DNA of 64,000 bases from Albifimbria verrucaria (taxonomy: Eukaryota > Ascomycota > Sordariomycetes > Hypocreales > Stachybotryaceae): positions 3,224,001 through 3,288,000 of the forward strand of contig JAHREC010000013.1 of the NCBI GenBank assembly GCA_020081605.1. Reading direction: 5' to 3'. The translations under genes were made by a program, and so were the position numbers. Position 1 is the stretch's first letter. Each line of letters begins with the position of its first letter. Positions 50,201-62,014 of this stretch are shown here, piece after piece. Below the pieces are notes generated by a model. It had not been told where the DNA came from, ran no database searches, and worked only from the letters and a program-made list of their open reading frames with translations.

Positions 50201-53200
50201 CTACCAGGGTTGCATGGCCATCTGCAATAACCCCATCGTCAACACGAGGGCATAGGTAAAACACGATCATCCACCAAACGCCCGGTACGATGCGGGCATC
50301 GTGGATCTGGAGTAAAACACCAGAACGGGAAGTATGCCCGTGCTTTCCTGGCCAATCACAAGCATGTCAAGTGCTGATACGGCTGGTAGGGTTGCGACAA
50401 GGCCCCCTAGAAATGCGGGTTGTCTGTCTGCAAAGGTGGGGTTGCGGTCTGCTGCATGAGATCGTTTGAAGTGTGTGAGATCGGCGAGTGTCACTGTAGC
50501 ATTCATTCACTGTGTGAAATACATGCTCCTCATTCAAAGGGCACACCTGTTGGCTGAGTCGCATATGTGGTTGGTTGTCGCTCATGAGATGCAAGATGGT
50601 AGGGGCAGACTTACCGTGACCCTAGTGGACATAGGTAGTCAAGTCAACGGAAAATAAGTACTGATCGGTGTTTGAAACCAGACTACTCTGTACCATGTTC
50701 ACAGAAGTGGGATCATCGAGGAAGGGATCTAGTAAGATCAGATCAGCCCCATGTTGCACTCTTGAAACCTGGTGACCTAATCATGCTATAGGATCGATTG
50801 GTTCTCGATGGGCCCAGCATGGACCAATAGGGGGAATGTTCGTATGATCCTGATACCAACGAACATGCCCATGCGACGAACCCACCACCCACGGTGCATT
50901 CATTGTACACCGAGGCTGAACCATGGACCCAACCCAAGAAGCATTTGCCGTGAGGTAAGTGGTCAGGTCGCGAAAACATCCTCCAATGGGCTAGATGGTA
51001 GCCGTCCATGCACCTCATGCCTGATCTACCTGTAGTTGCTTTGGCCTATACTCCCAGTACTTATGCACATTCCACGCATACTCGAAGGTGAGTAGATGCC
51101 ATGGTCATGTGGATGGGTCATCTGAGCGCTATCTCCAGGCCTATTCCAGCGAGGTTACAGCGAGTGGCGTGTACAGTATGCGCTCTCGCTGACCTGTGAT
51201 CTTGTAGTAGTCGGGAGGAATTCCTGCGCTTTGCCCCATCCATCATCCACTGCTTCCTTTAACACGAGGCGGCCAAGGTATCGAAGGCGTTTGTAGCATA
51301 GCGTGATGGGGCAAGATGGGCTTCCATGGGTCACATTATTCCTCCGAAACTAGATTTGTCCCGCGACAAGCCGTTCGATCTTCTCGTCCGCACATTTCGT
51401 TTGCTGGCTGTCCCTTGCTTGACCCAGCAGCAAGGTGTGCAGGGTGGGCTCTGGAAGGGGCCAAATGCTGGATCCCCACTAGTGGGCAGCCAGCAGAGGG
51501 GCTGTTGTTGCAAGATTCAGTAGATTGGGTTGGGAGAATTTAATATGAGCTAGAGGCCGTTGAGATGTCTAAGACCCTCTTTCTGTGGAGAACCATCGAG
51601 TGCCGAGTGTGAACTCCACCAGCTTTTGTATAGCGTCGAGGGCATATGCAGGGGACAAGTGAGAACACAGCTGTAGGGCCTCAGGCTCTGGTAATGGGAG
51701 GCCGTGTGGCGCATATGGCCTCAGCCTAGCGATGCCGCGACCAACTCAATTTTGCAAACCGTCCGAGGGTAGGTGAATTGCCGGTTGGGCGTAAGATGCC
51801 TGCAGACGCAGCGCGCTGTGGTTACGGAACAATGTCTTTGTCTCAAGGCCACAGTACGACAATTCGCCGCCAAATATGTAACTAGGTAGGTGAAGGACGG
51901 CCGATTCACCCCTTGTCAAGAAGAAATTTGCCGTCTGGTAAAAGATGTCAGCAACCACGAGCTACTTACCCATGCCAGCTTGGTCGCGGACCGGAATTTC
52001 TGACAGAAATGGGTCCATGGGGGGTTCAGTATCATAGGGCGTCCCACCTCTTCTCGAAGCCAGCCATGGCTTCCGGCAGATTGTCCTTCGTTTTCGGTAT
52101 GCGCATTGATTTACATGCGGTCGAAGCGACGGGACAGATATGTTTTAAGCGGCCTACCATTTCTATCAAGATTGAGAACTGTTTGCAGAGATGAGGAGCC
52201 GGCCTTGAGGAATCTCTAGGGCCCAACTTTGTCGTGACTTGCCGAGACCGCCCCCGAATCGCTGGTAAAGGTAACCAAACGGTGGAGAGAAGCGTTAGTT
52301 GCCAAAAGCAGACGGTGACCCATCCATTTGAGTAACGGTGAGAGTTAGCGTCTCAGCTGGTTGGACAAAGTGCCTGCAGTGTTGCCAATACTACTACTAC
52401 CAGTCTGGATTAGGAGCGTATCCGAGAATGCGCAGATGAGATCCTGAGCATCATTTCTCTTCCTTACTGGACCAGGGTTCCTGATCAATGGTGTGCCCCG
52501 GCGAATTTCTATCGAAGGATCATAAGATCGGCATTTGACAGGGCACCGTGCCCACACCAGGATTGGGAATATGCTAGGTGGCACCTGTAGGCTGTGTTGC
52601 CTGTCACGTTACTAAGTAAGGCGCTGCCACAGAGCGTGAGCACACCACTAGACCGACGGACCCCGGGCACTTGTAGTGTGCTCGAGCAGCTGGTGACGAG
52701 GTGCAGATGCCGGAACCGGGCCACATGCACACGGGCTCGCAGATTAAATGCTGGCTCGACGCGGAACTGGCACCGTTGAAGATTCGTCTTCTTGGCTGCA
52801 GGTCGAGGCCCTGGAAGATCAGACCACATCGAGCATCCATTGCATCCCATCGCGTCCTCTTTTCCACCGTAGTAATTGGATTCAGCCATGTAGGGAGCAG
52901 AGCCTGGTGGCCGAAGTCACGGGGAGATCGGGGCTAGTGGGGGCGTCGGCCTGGCCCCCATCGCGATGGGCAACGTGGGTAGACATGGACAGGGTGCATA
53001 GCGGCGCGCGTTATTGCATGGATTTGGAAAAAGTTCCAGTGGATTGGGAAGTCAGCCAACCAAGAGCAGTAAGAAAGTAGGCTTCTTCGGGATGGCTTAG
53101 CATGCTCCTGGAAGGCCTAGTAAGGGAAAGGCAACTAAACGAAGGCAGAAGCGAGCGGCAGGAGAGCTTGGTAGAAGCTGTCAGACATCTCGCTGACAAT

Positions 53201-55217
53201 TGATGGCCAGTGACGTGTTTCAGCCGCTAGAAGGGCGTAAGCAAAGATGTCTGCCATGGCTGGTGTAGTTGACTCGACCGCGGGAACGCCTTCGCGAGCC
53301 CAGTTGCGGACGTGAACCGAAACGCGTACCGTTGAACCCCACCGGCGGGTGGCCGAGGGACCAACATGGGCACGCCGATACATCTCCAGACTAAACGTCG
53401 AAGAACCTGAAACACGGCACTGAAAGGGGACTGCAAGTGGGCTGTGGACGGACAGCAACAAACAGCATTTCTGGAAGCTCTCCAGGATCTGTTTGGAGCC
53501 ATGGCAGGAGCTCGAGATTGTGACAGACGGTACGAATCTTGGTAACAGGGGTGATATTCCGCGGATGGCCGACGACAGGGCCCCAGGCATCCTGCAGCGA
53601 ATCTCCGCCAGCAAGGATGTGCAGAATCTGGCGTAAAGTCGTCGGCTGTCCGGGGTGCGGGTGCTTCGTGTCCAATCGCTTGCGGAGTCGGCTGGATGGG
53701 TACCTGGTATTGCTAGGCTGGCGATAGCTGGGAGAGGTAGATGAGGCGGTGGTAGCCAATGCTACATGGTAATGCTACATGTCTCTTCGGGAGAGCGCCA
53801 TCCGAATAGAGGCAAGCGCGTGTAGCAAGTGGCCTGTAGATCTTATTTATGTATGTCCGCGCCTTTTGAAGATGTGCATGTCAGCCGTAATGGGCTCTGT
53901 GCGTCCCGACCGTAGAGTAAGCGATCCCAACCAGCCATGAATAGGTGGTAATGCTGAACGATGCGATGGGGAGGGAGGGGGAATAAGATGTTGTGCCGTA
54001 CCGCGTACCATGGGCCACGGCCATGATGATCCTGCTCGGTGTAGCTATGGGACCCGCACGAGGTCGACGGGCGCACTCGAAGCCTCTGTCTTGGGTGGAT
54101 CAGGATTTTATTTCTTTTTATTTTATATTTCTTTACTGTCTCCGCCTACCCTTATCCTGTCAGGATTTACACTACGCAATTAAAAGGAAGAAGGGGGAAA
54201 GGCGCGGAGGGCAGGAAGCAAGGGAAAGAAAGAAAGGGTAGCCCACTCAAAAACAACTCCGCCATTATTTCCGAATGCCTCACGCACCAGCAAGGGAAAG
54301 AATGGGGTGAGGAGGGTCGGTCGTCTGTGCTAACCGTAAGTGGGAATTTTGTGCCTCAGTCCAGGAGCCATCCCCCATCGTCACCCCAGCCTGGCTCGAG
54401 CCTGCAAGATCGATGGCGGTAATTGGGAGATGGTCGATGGGTCGTAGCGAGCCAACCGGGGAGCGACCCAGGCTGCGTGATCAGGATCCACCGGGGAAAA
54501 TCGTAGAGGCATCTGATCGGGGTGAGATTAGGTGTGCGGGTTTATCTGGCGACATGCAACGGACGCCCGCCACGGCGGCGCCGTCTCTCCCAGTTCGCGT
54601 GGTCGCCACCGTTCCCCACCCACCCGGAGCCGGGGCCTGCTCCCTTGACCATTCAGTGCCAACGCTTTGTATCTTACCTATGCCGTACCCTCCCCAAGCC
54701 TCCCATACCCTCCCATGCCCTGCCTAGCCGGCCTGCTGCTCCCTTCCACAGCCACCCCCACAGGGTACCTACCCGAGCTACATGTGCCTACCTGGCCTCC
54801 CGGATAGGTGCCCTGTTCAGCACTGCTGTAGCGTCGAGCGCCCATCCCCATTTAGCCATGATGCCCTTTCCTTCTCACGCTTCGGCATGTCGCCCTCCCA
54901 CTGCTGAGGTACCTGATCGTACCCGCGTTTCCCTTCACGCCTCGGCCCACCAGAAAGCCATAGGCAGTTGGCACTGAGATGACTGCGGGTCTTGGCGGCC
55001 CGCACCTGTAGCCACCTCGATGGGGAACCTCCCGCTACCACGTCCCCGCTGGCAGGACTTCTGACGTACTTCATCGCTGCCCATGCACACCACCTTCCCA
55101 TCTTCCCTGTCTGAACCGAAAACTTTCCCAGCCAGCGGTACCATACAGTGCGTATCGCCTGGCCTAGTACCCGCCATCTCTCAGGTTCTTTCCATCGTCT
55201 CCCTCTCAGTCGGTGTT

Positions 55218-55262
55218 GTTATGTGTGTGTGTGCGCGCATTCTCGTGTGCGTGTGGGTGTGT
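55218..55262. repeat. GT-rich dinucleotide tract
   Basis: Interrupted GT/GC tract (atgtgtgtgtgtgcgcgcat, then cgtgtgcgtgtgggtgtg). Confidence 0.8.
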
Positions 55263-57100
55263 CTGGCTGAGTCGAGCTTATTACCACACATCCCACAAAT
55301 CTGCCCTGTCCTCCAACAGCGACGCTGATGCTGCCCATACCTTGGATTGAAAGGCGCGTGGCTACCTGGAAGCGCCGGGAGCAATAGGCCTGGACTCGTC
55401 GACTGCGCTCAGGCTGTCGGTCGTTTCGCATGTAACCACCAATCCCGGCAGCTACGCAGAACCATCGACCTCATCATCGATATGCTCCCGTTGGCTTGCG
55501 CACCTTGCTAGAGTAAGCACCACGATCTGATTGGGTGTGAACCGATCTCTTGGCATATTCTACCCCATTACAACGACTCAGCAAGCGCCCGCAATCCAGA
55601 AGTTTCATTCATATCTGCTCTGGCTTCCACCCCAAGGCTACTGTACGCCCCGGTCCCGCCAACATCTTGCTCCAGTACCTGACAAGGCTGGGCAGTGAGA
55701 CAGACGAGGAAACGGGCTGCAGACCTCGCTCTATCCGGCGTCTTCTCGTTGCGTGGCTCTGCGGGCGACCGACATGCCACTTGAGCAGAGCGGAAGAAGG
55801 AGGCGGAGGGAGGGAAATAACGGCAAGGGGAGAAAATAATCAAAAAAATCAAAAACACCACCACATGCGCTGGTGTCCTGAACGGGATACAGTACAAGTG
55901 CAACGAGCTGGAAAAGGGGTGGTGGGAAACTCGACGTAATCTGAAGGCCACCACACCCTCCCTCTCCACCTGGCCATCTCTTCCTCACCCACCACCCCTT
56001 CATCGGTTCATTTCATTGGATTTCTGACAGCAAGTGGCCACGCTAGCAGGCCAGCTCATCCCCGGCATGCCTGTGAATCGTCCGATTTTGTTCGAGATTT
56101 GGGGTCCCCGTAAAGTGCACAGCACGCTTTTTTTTTCTGCGCACGAAGCACTATGGTACCAGTGCATATCGCGGAAAGGAACCACGGCTCTGCCTCACCG
56201 GCCATTACGGAATCCGTAGCAGTGACGGTCTAACGAGACATAAACCACAACCTCGGCAAGCGACCTCAGGCTCCTAGTCTAACCCATCCTACACGCCTTG
56301 TTGCACTATAGATCCGTGTCATACGATCAGAGTCAGACGTCTTGCGCATCCGAGGTCACTAGACGGACGGGAATCTCAACCGCATCCTTGTTCGCATCGC
56401 ATCGTGTCCCATCTGTTCCCTTGGCATCGCCCATCCATTTACGGATACAGGACGCACTAATCTGTAGGTACCTTCAGATCAGCATTCTGGTTGCTGCCTC
56501 CACAGGCCATTGTTTCCCATCGTCATTAGCCAAGAACCACTTGCCCACACTCCCTCCTCCCTTCACAACCCCCAGTTTCTATCCAGACTAACGAATTCTC
56601 TGTGAGAGATTGCCCTAGTGCAGCCTCATGTCTAGTTTCTTTCTAGTCTCTCGTGGTTCAGCAGCAGTGACGATTGTGCCCGTGGAGTGTTCTGGCCTCA
56701 CATACTAAAGCTTCGAGGCGCACGTTGACACCACCCTTTGCTCCGGACCAGGGAGCATTCAGTACGACGCACTGTACGACACGATTAACCCGAGGATGGC
56801 CTTAATTGCATGCATGCTGGCCGCTTTCGGTTCCAGAAATTTGGGCTCTTTTTCATCCTGACCCCTGTTGTTTTCGAGTCCAAGCGCTACACGCACTATG
56901 CCGGCTTCATCACCCCCGAGGCCAGGTCTCTCTTCCTCTATCGTTGCGAAACTGCCTGGTCTTGATGGATGGCCTGGAACGGTGGGCAGATAAGTATAAA
57001 TCGGCTCATTTTCTTCACTCAGAACGCCAGGGTCTGCTGAATGGCGCACCATGACATCCTCAGCGAGACGAAAGGAGGCTTAACTGGGAGTCCGAGGCTA

Positions 57101-58510
57101 CAGTGGGTCGCTTAGCTGAGAAGACCCCCGCTTTGGGTGTGAACCTAGAAAAGGCGTTTTGGTATGTACCTGTATCGGAGTACTTTGCTCTATTATAGCC
57201 ATCCCTCCCTATAACTGCCTGCCCTGTCATCAAGTACTTCACGCGTCATTTGGCTACTCAATCCACTCCTGCCAGGCCATCCATCCTTCTCCCCCGCCAT
57301 CTCATCTGGTACCGTATCGTATCTCAGTTACCACCTCAAGCAGGGCCAGGTCGGGTAACGTACAATAGACCTAAGCTTCTTTCCCACTCTCGATCCTACT
57401 GCGTTCTCCCCTTCTTTTCTGGTTGGGCCATCCTCCCGCTTCTCCACCCTTTTCCCAACCCTCTTCTTTCTCGACTTGGTCGCTGAAGCCTTTATTCCGT
57501 TTCATCCTCTGCTACGCTGACAGTCATCATCCTGGGCACGCCCTCCACAACCCCATCCTTATCCCTCTTCAGGCACCGTTTCTGGTGTCGGTTGCCGATC
57601 GAGTAGCATCAGCTCTGCAGGAGCGGTGGTGATACTACCCTGCTCTGCCTGCGTCCTTCGACGCACGCATTGCCATCATCACCATCACCATCACCATCTT
57701 GGCCAGTGGCGCAGCAGCCTCGCCCTGCACTCAACCTTCTTCCCAACGGCGTGCACTGTCGGGGGCATTCCAGCGCGGTGTCCGATCCCAGCCCAGCCAG
57801 CCAAGATTCCGGCTCTCGCACCATCATCCAACGTCTCTGCTAGGCTCACGCCGCCCGCCTAGGCTAAGCAGCCCCTAGCATCCTCGCTTCCTTGGCGTCC
57901 GACCGCTCTACGAAAGCCAAAACTCGTTAGTGTCGACGCAAAGACAAGTGCAATCCAGTCCCACGGATTTCAAGCTCGGCCGGCTCCACTCACCCGCTCA
58001 TCTCGCTGTGTCCTTGTCTTGGGGCCGTTCCAAAAGGTTGTGTCTCCAGACCCCGGCCATTGGTTGAGATAGCCTTGAGTTTCCCGCTGCTCGTGCCGCG
58101 CCAGCATCCCGCCCACACTACCACGAGGTCCGTCGGTCGGATCTCAGAGCCATACGTATCCTGGTCCAACCTGCCTGCTGGTGGCTGACTCCACTGATTC
58201 CATCTGGCTTCTCTACCTTCTCTGTTGCTTCGCCCACTCTCCCGTCGCCTGTCTTTTTTCCTCCCTCCTACATTCAATAAACCCCAACCTACACCTTTCA
58301 ATCAAACATTGGCCGCTACCGCCGCCCGCTACCACCGCCGCCGTTGCCTCGATAGCACGCCGTCTCGACTTAGCTCAAATTGTTTTTTTAACCCATTCGG
58401 TTCATTAACCCCATTCCAGCGTCTCGTGTCCCGCGCCCGTGCCAAGCTCAGATGCATCATCGGCTCTAAACTGCGCCAGTTTCTCTCTGTTGGTACTTCT
58501 CCGACCCGCT
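57101..58510 (+). promoter_or_regulatory. Long pyrimidine-rich leader/promoter of nsdD
   Basis: CT- and C-rich sequence on the plus strand nearly throughout 57240-58510 (for example 57390-57480 and 58200-58320), with short upstream start codons. Such a composition is typical of long fungal 5' leaders of regulatory genes. No exact start site is visible. Confidence 0.45.
57672..57698. repeat. CATCAC microsatellite
   Basis: About four copies of CATCAC/CACCAT in the putative nsdD leader. Confidence 0.8.
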
Positions 58511-60106
58511 ATGGAAGCGGGCGATTCTGGTGCTAGGCCAAGGTCCGTTCGTCCTGGATTTTCTTCCACTTCAAATCTTTGCCTTCCTTTCATCCACTTC
58601 TGTTATTAACATAACGGGCCTCCTGCCCTCCCTTGTGCAGTAGTCTTTCTGCTGCCCCATTAGCTCCTGAACGACACGCACAACTACCATCCTACCAACA
58701 CCAACGAGACACTTCCTATCGAGACCAGCCAGGCATGGCCGCTGCGACTGTCCTTCCCCAGGTCATCATTATCCTCCTCAACCGTCCTTTTCTCATCATC
58801 ATACGCACTCTTCCGGCCCTTCCATATCCAACATGATCTCTTCCAGTGAGCCGAGGAAAGCCCATGACGGCACCGATTCCCTAATCGCCAGTCGCTGCCT
58901 TCTCTGTCGGAAGTCATCTCGGGTACCAAGCCAACTCAGTATCCTCCACCTGCTCCTGCGAGCATGCAACCCGGCTCTAGCTTGCCCTCACCTTTCGCAC
59001 CTCCCACTGCGCGTCAGTTCGCTGAGTCTGACAAGCATTCTCCTCCTCAGCCTCTCCACCCTAACTCAACCTACCCTCCGAGGCAAGAACCGCTGCCTGC
59101 CTTTTCTGGCTCGCCTAGACCACCATTCAACGGCCGACCAGGTCTTCCTCCCGTGTCAGACAGGCGACCTACTCCACCCTCAAAACACGAGGTCCAGCCT
59201 GCCCACCACATTCACGAGCCACCAAAGCCGCTGGACTCGCATGCATTGAATGGCAACTACGCGCATGCTCACGTGCAACCACCGCCTCCACAGCCGCTTG
59301 GTGTATCATATCAACCTGGGCAGCTTCCTCCCGGACAGGTGCCATTGCCAGGATATCCCATCTCTCCAAGACACTCTGTTCCCCACATGTCTGCAGGGTA
59401 TGATCCCCGAGGACCACCTGCCCATGCGGAAGAGGGAGATTACAACACGCGAGCTCGATACGACAGACACTTTGAGAGTTGGAGCTACCAAGATTCACTG
59501 AGCCGGGTATGTCGTGATGTGTATGGTTTGGTCCGAATCACTTGTCACTAACAACGTGCAGATTGGCTCTGCCTCTCGAACTATTTTCAATTTCGCCGAA
59601 GCCTACGGCAGAATTGCTCAAGAGCAGCAAGGCCCCCACCACATTCCCGAGCGACTACCCACGGAAAGAGAAGTTGCCGACATGTTGGCCAACAACGATC
59701 TAATGAAGCGGTCCCTGGAGCAAGTTCGGGACTTGGTACAAGCCTCAATCCAGAGCGAGCGGGCACGTGAAGGCCCAAAACTGAAGGGACCCTACGAGGA
59801 CGACCAAGATGTAGGCATGTATGCAGAGGGTGTGAAGCCTCAGTATGTGAACGAGAAAAAGCGACCTAGAGGAGTAAGTTGACGGGGATCAAGGTTTTAG
59901 TAGACATACAACTGACAAGTTCACCAGCGCGCTGCCCTCCCGGTAGATGCCACAGCTGCAACAGAATAGACACACCCGAATGGCGACGCGGTCCAGATGG
60001 TGCTCGGACACTTTGCAACGCCTGCGGCCTGCATTACGCGAAACTGGAAAGGAAGCGCCAATTGGAAGCTCGGTCTATCCGCCCAAAACCCGAAGACCGG
60101 ACGTGA
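58511..60106 (+). CDS. nsdD: GATA zinc-finger factor, NsdD/SUB-1 type
   Basis: Exons 58511-58542, 58641-59506, 59562-59873 and 59928-60106. Exon 1 ([10 protein letters not shown]) joins [20 protein letters not shown] in frame through a GTCCGT donor; I chose this start because it keeps the frame. The middle is Pro/Gln/His-rich and includes [11 protein letters not shown], characteristic of NsdD. A predicted helix follows ([35 protein letters not shown]). The single C-terminal GATA finger is C-x2-C-x18-C-x2-[17 protein letters not shown] then [17 protein letters not shown]. NsdD (Neurospora SUB-1, Sordaria PRO44, Botrytis LTF1) controls sexual development, conidiation and light responses. Three missing C are needed: 58756-58759, 58879-58881 and 59935-59937. 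Corrected exons total 1392 bases, 463 residues. Confidence 0.93.
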
Positions 60107-61770
60107 TGGGTTAGTCGTCCTTGTTGGCTGACTTGTTATTCGAGCGTCTGAGGATTTATTCTGTTTCATTGCCATGCCTGGGAAGATCACGAGCAGGCTT
60201 GCATAAAATGGCCTTGGCATTTCACTATGCGTGCCGCCGCATTTCGTGTCCCTTCTCACGCAAAACGAACCGACACATACGCGAAGCCCACCAGAGGCTG
60301 CAGTACAAGCATTTACATTTCTCTGCCCACTTATACCCTTGTTTTTGGTTCCTTTACTACCAAGGATCTGCTGTATATATCTTTCCGCAGGGTTGGATCG
60401 GTGGAAGTATTGCATTATGGCGTTTAATTTTATTTATTTATTTTACAGATGAAGTGGATTAGTTGCATGAGCTGCTTCAATGCACGCCATTATCTTGAGG
60501 AAGGCCGCGGGTTACTAGACGTCAAAAGAGAAATCATGGTGCTTTTTGGCAGCGTTCAGTCTGGGTTTCTTCGGGATGGATTAGGGCGGTTCAAGGCATC
60601 CACAAATGATGCCAAGGGATAACTGTATTGGGGCTTTAGGGCCATTGTTTTACTGGACTGGATATTTAACGCCAATTCACAATATGGGAAAGCTGTTAAC
60701 ATCATAACTATCTTGGAATAGTGATAACCGAAAGCTCAGGAATATATATTTACTTGTTATTACCCCCGACCCTTGCAACGATTCGAATTGGCAGTGTCAC
60801 CATCGCTAGACGCATGGAGGAAGAGGAAAGAGGAAACTGGTAGTCATGATTCAGAAGATCAACCACGTACGTGCACAGGACCCTGAACGTGGCTCTCCGG
60901 GTGCAAGGCCAGCAAGAGCAGGCCGTTGAGAAAGACAATGAGGTGGCAATGATGTGCAATATCGATAGTGCTAGGGACCGATCATCAAGCACCGCTTGTG
61001 TACTAGCATCAATGCACCGGTAGCCTCTCTCTACGAACCGGCAGTTGCTACTCAGGAGAGCAAATGGAGAACAAGGCGGAACTCATACCGATGGAAGGAC
61101 GGAAACCAAGGGCAGGGGTAAGCGCAGCACGGGAGCCTTTCCGTCTAGAAGCCTGAGGTGAGACCTTTCCTCAGCGAGCCGTGAGCAAGTCTTTCGTTTA
61201 GGGGACGAATCAGGTCATGCCATGCCAGACCGGACCAGACCAGAAAGAAAGGGAAGAAAAAGAAAAGAAAAAGCATGTGCGTCGCTGCCGTACAGGCGGG
61301 TAGCGACCTGTGTTTGTCGCTGGTCTAAGGCTTCAGGGTCAGGCCCATCGGGAAGCGCAACAGGACCCGGTGGCGCGTCTGCGAGGCACGGCGGGGTTTA
61401 AGGCGGGTGATGCGCAGAATGAAAATGAGACTGGTCACATCTCAGCAGTTGACGATGGGAGCGGGCAGAGGGTTGCATTGGGATAGGGGGAAGGGGACGA
61501 GGAACTCGCGCCAAGGCTGCGCAGATGTGCTGAAGCGAACAATGCGCTGTCTGTTCGCCCTAGAGCTATGCAATCCAACCATGAGTGGAAATGGGACACC
61601 GAAAGAGCAAAAAGCGACGAAAAAGAAAGGAAAAAAACGACACCCGAATTGATGACAGCCCGGCGGTTTGAGTGGGGGTAAAGGGACGGAACGAACGGAA
61701 CCTTCGCCTGGACGTTTCCTGCGGGTAATGGAGTTTGACATCAGGTGTGCAGTCTAGACTACTTGACTAG

Positions 61771-61816
61771 GAGGAGGCCAGGGAGGGAGGGGAGAGGGAG
61801 AGGGAGAGGGGAGGAG
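61771..61816. repeat. GGGAGA purine microsatellite
   Basis: Tandem GGGAGA/GGGAGG units, all purine on the plus strand. Confidence 0.8.
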
Positions 61817-61954
61817 ACCGGCAGTCGTACGAGACGAGATGACGATGAAGCCAGAGCGCACAGCTGGGTGGCACAAGGGAAGGGACGCACAGATGTGCGG
61901 CAAAAGCACAGAGATCTGAAGGGGCACGGACAACTTCATCGGGCACCGAGGACG

Positions 61955-62014
61955 TGCGCGCGCGCGCGCCTGCTGAGGGTGGTGGTGATAGTAGTGGTGG
62001 TAGTGGTGGTGGCG
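61955..62014. repeat. CG and GGT microsatellites
   Basis: An alternating GC run at 61955-61969 (Z-DNA prone) followed within ten bases by a GGT/AGT trinucleotide repeat at 61977-62014. Confidence 0.8.

Larger units (their letters stand above)
44194..57100. other. 13-kb gene-free region
   Basis: I found no conserved domain, splice-linked frame, tRNA or transposase on either strand. The longest frames (46185-46766 minus, 193 codons; 53135-53614 minus, 159; 54522-54977 plus, 151) have no motif and overlap equally long frames in other phases. Base composition is mixed, with pyrimidine-rich stretches from about 54560 onward. It may be regulatory DNA, decayed repeats or contain non-coding transcripts. 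Confidence 0.5.

Noticed and set aside
53135..53759. Overlapping minus-strand frames considered as one gene with indels
   Set aside because: I tried joining the frames as for the real genes, but no recognisable domain or consistent splice sites emerged.
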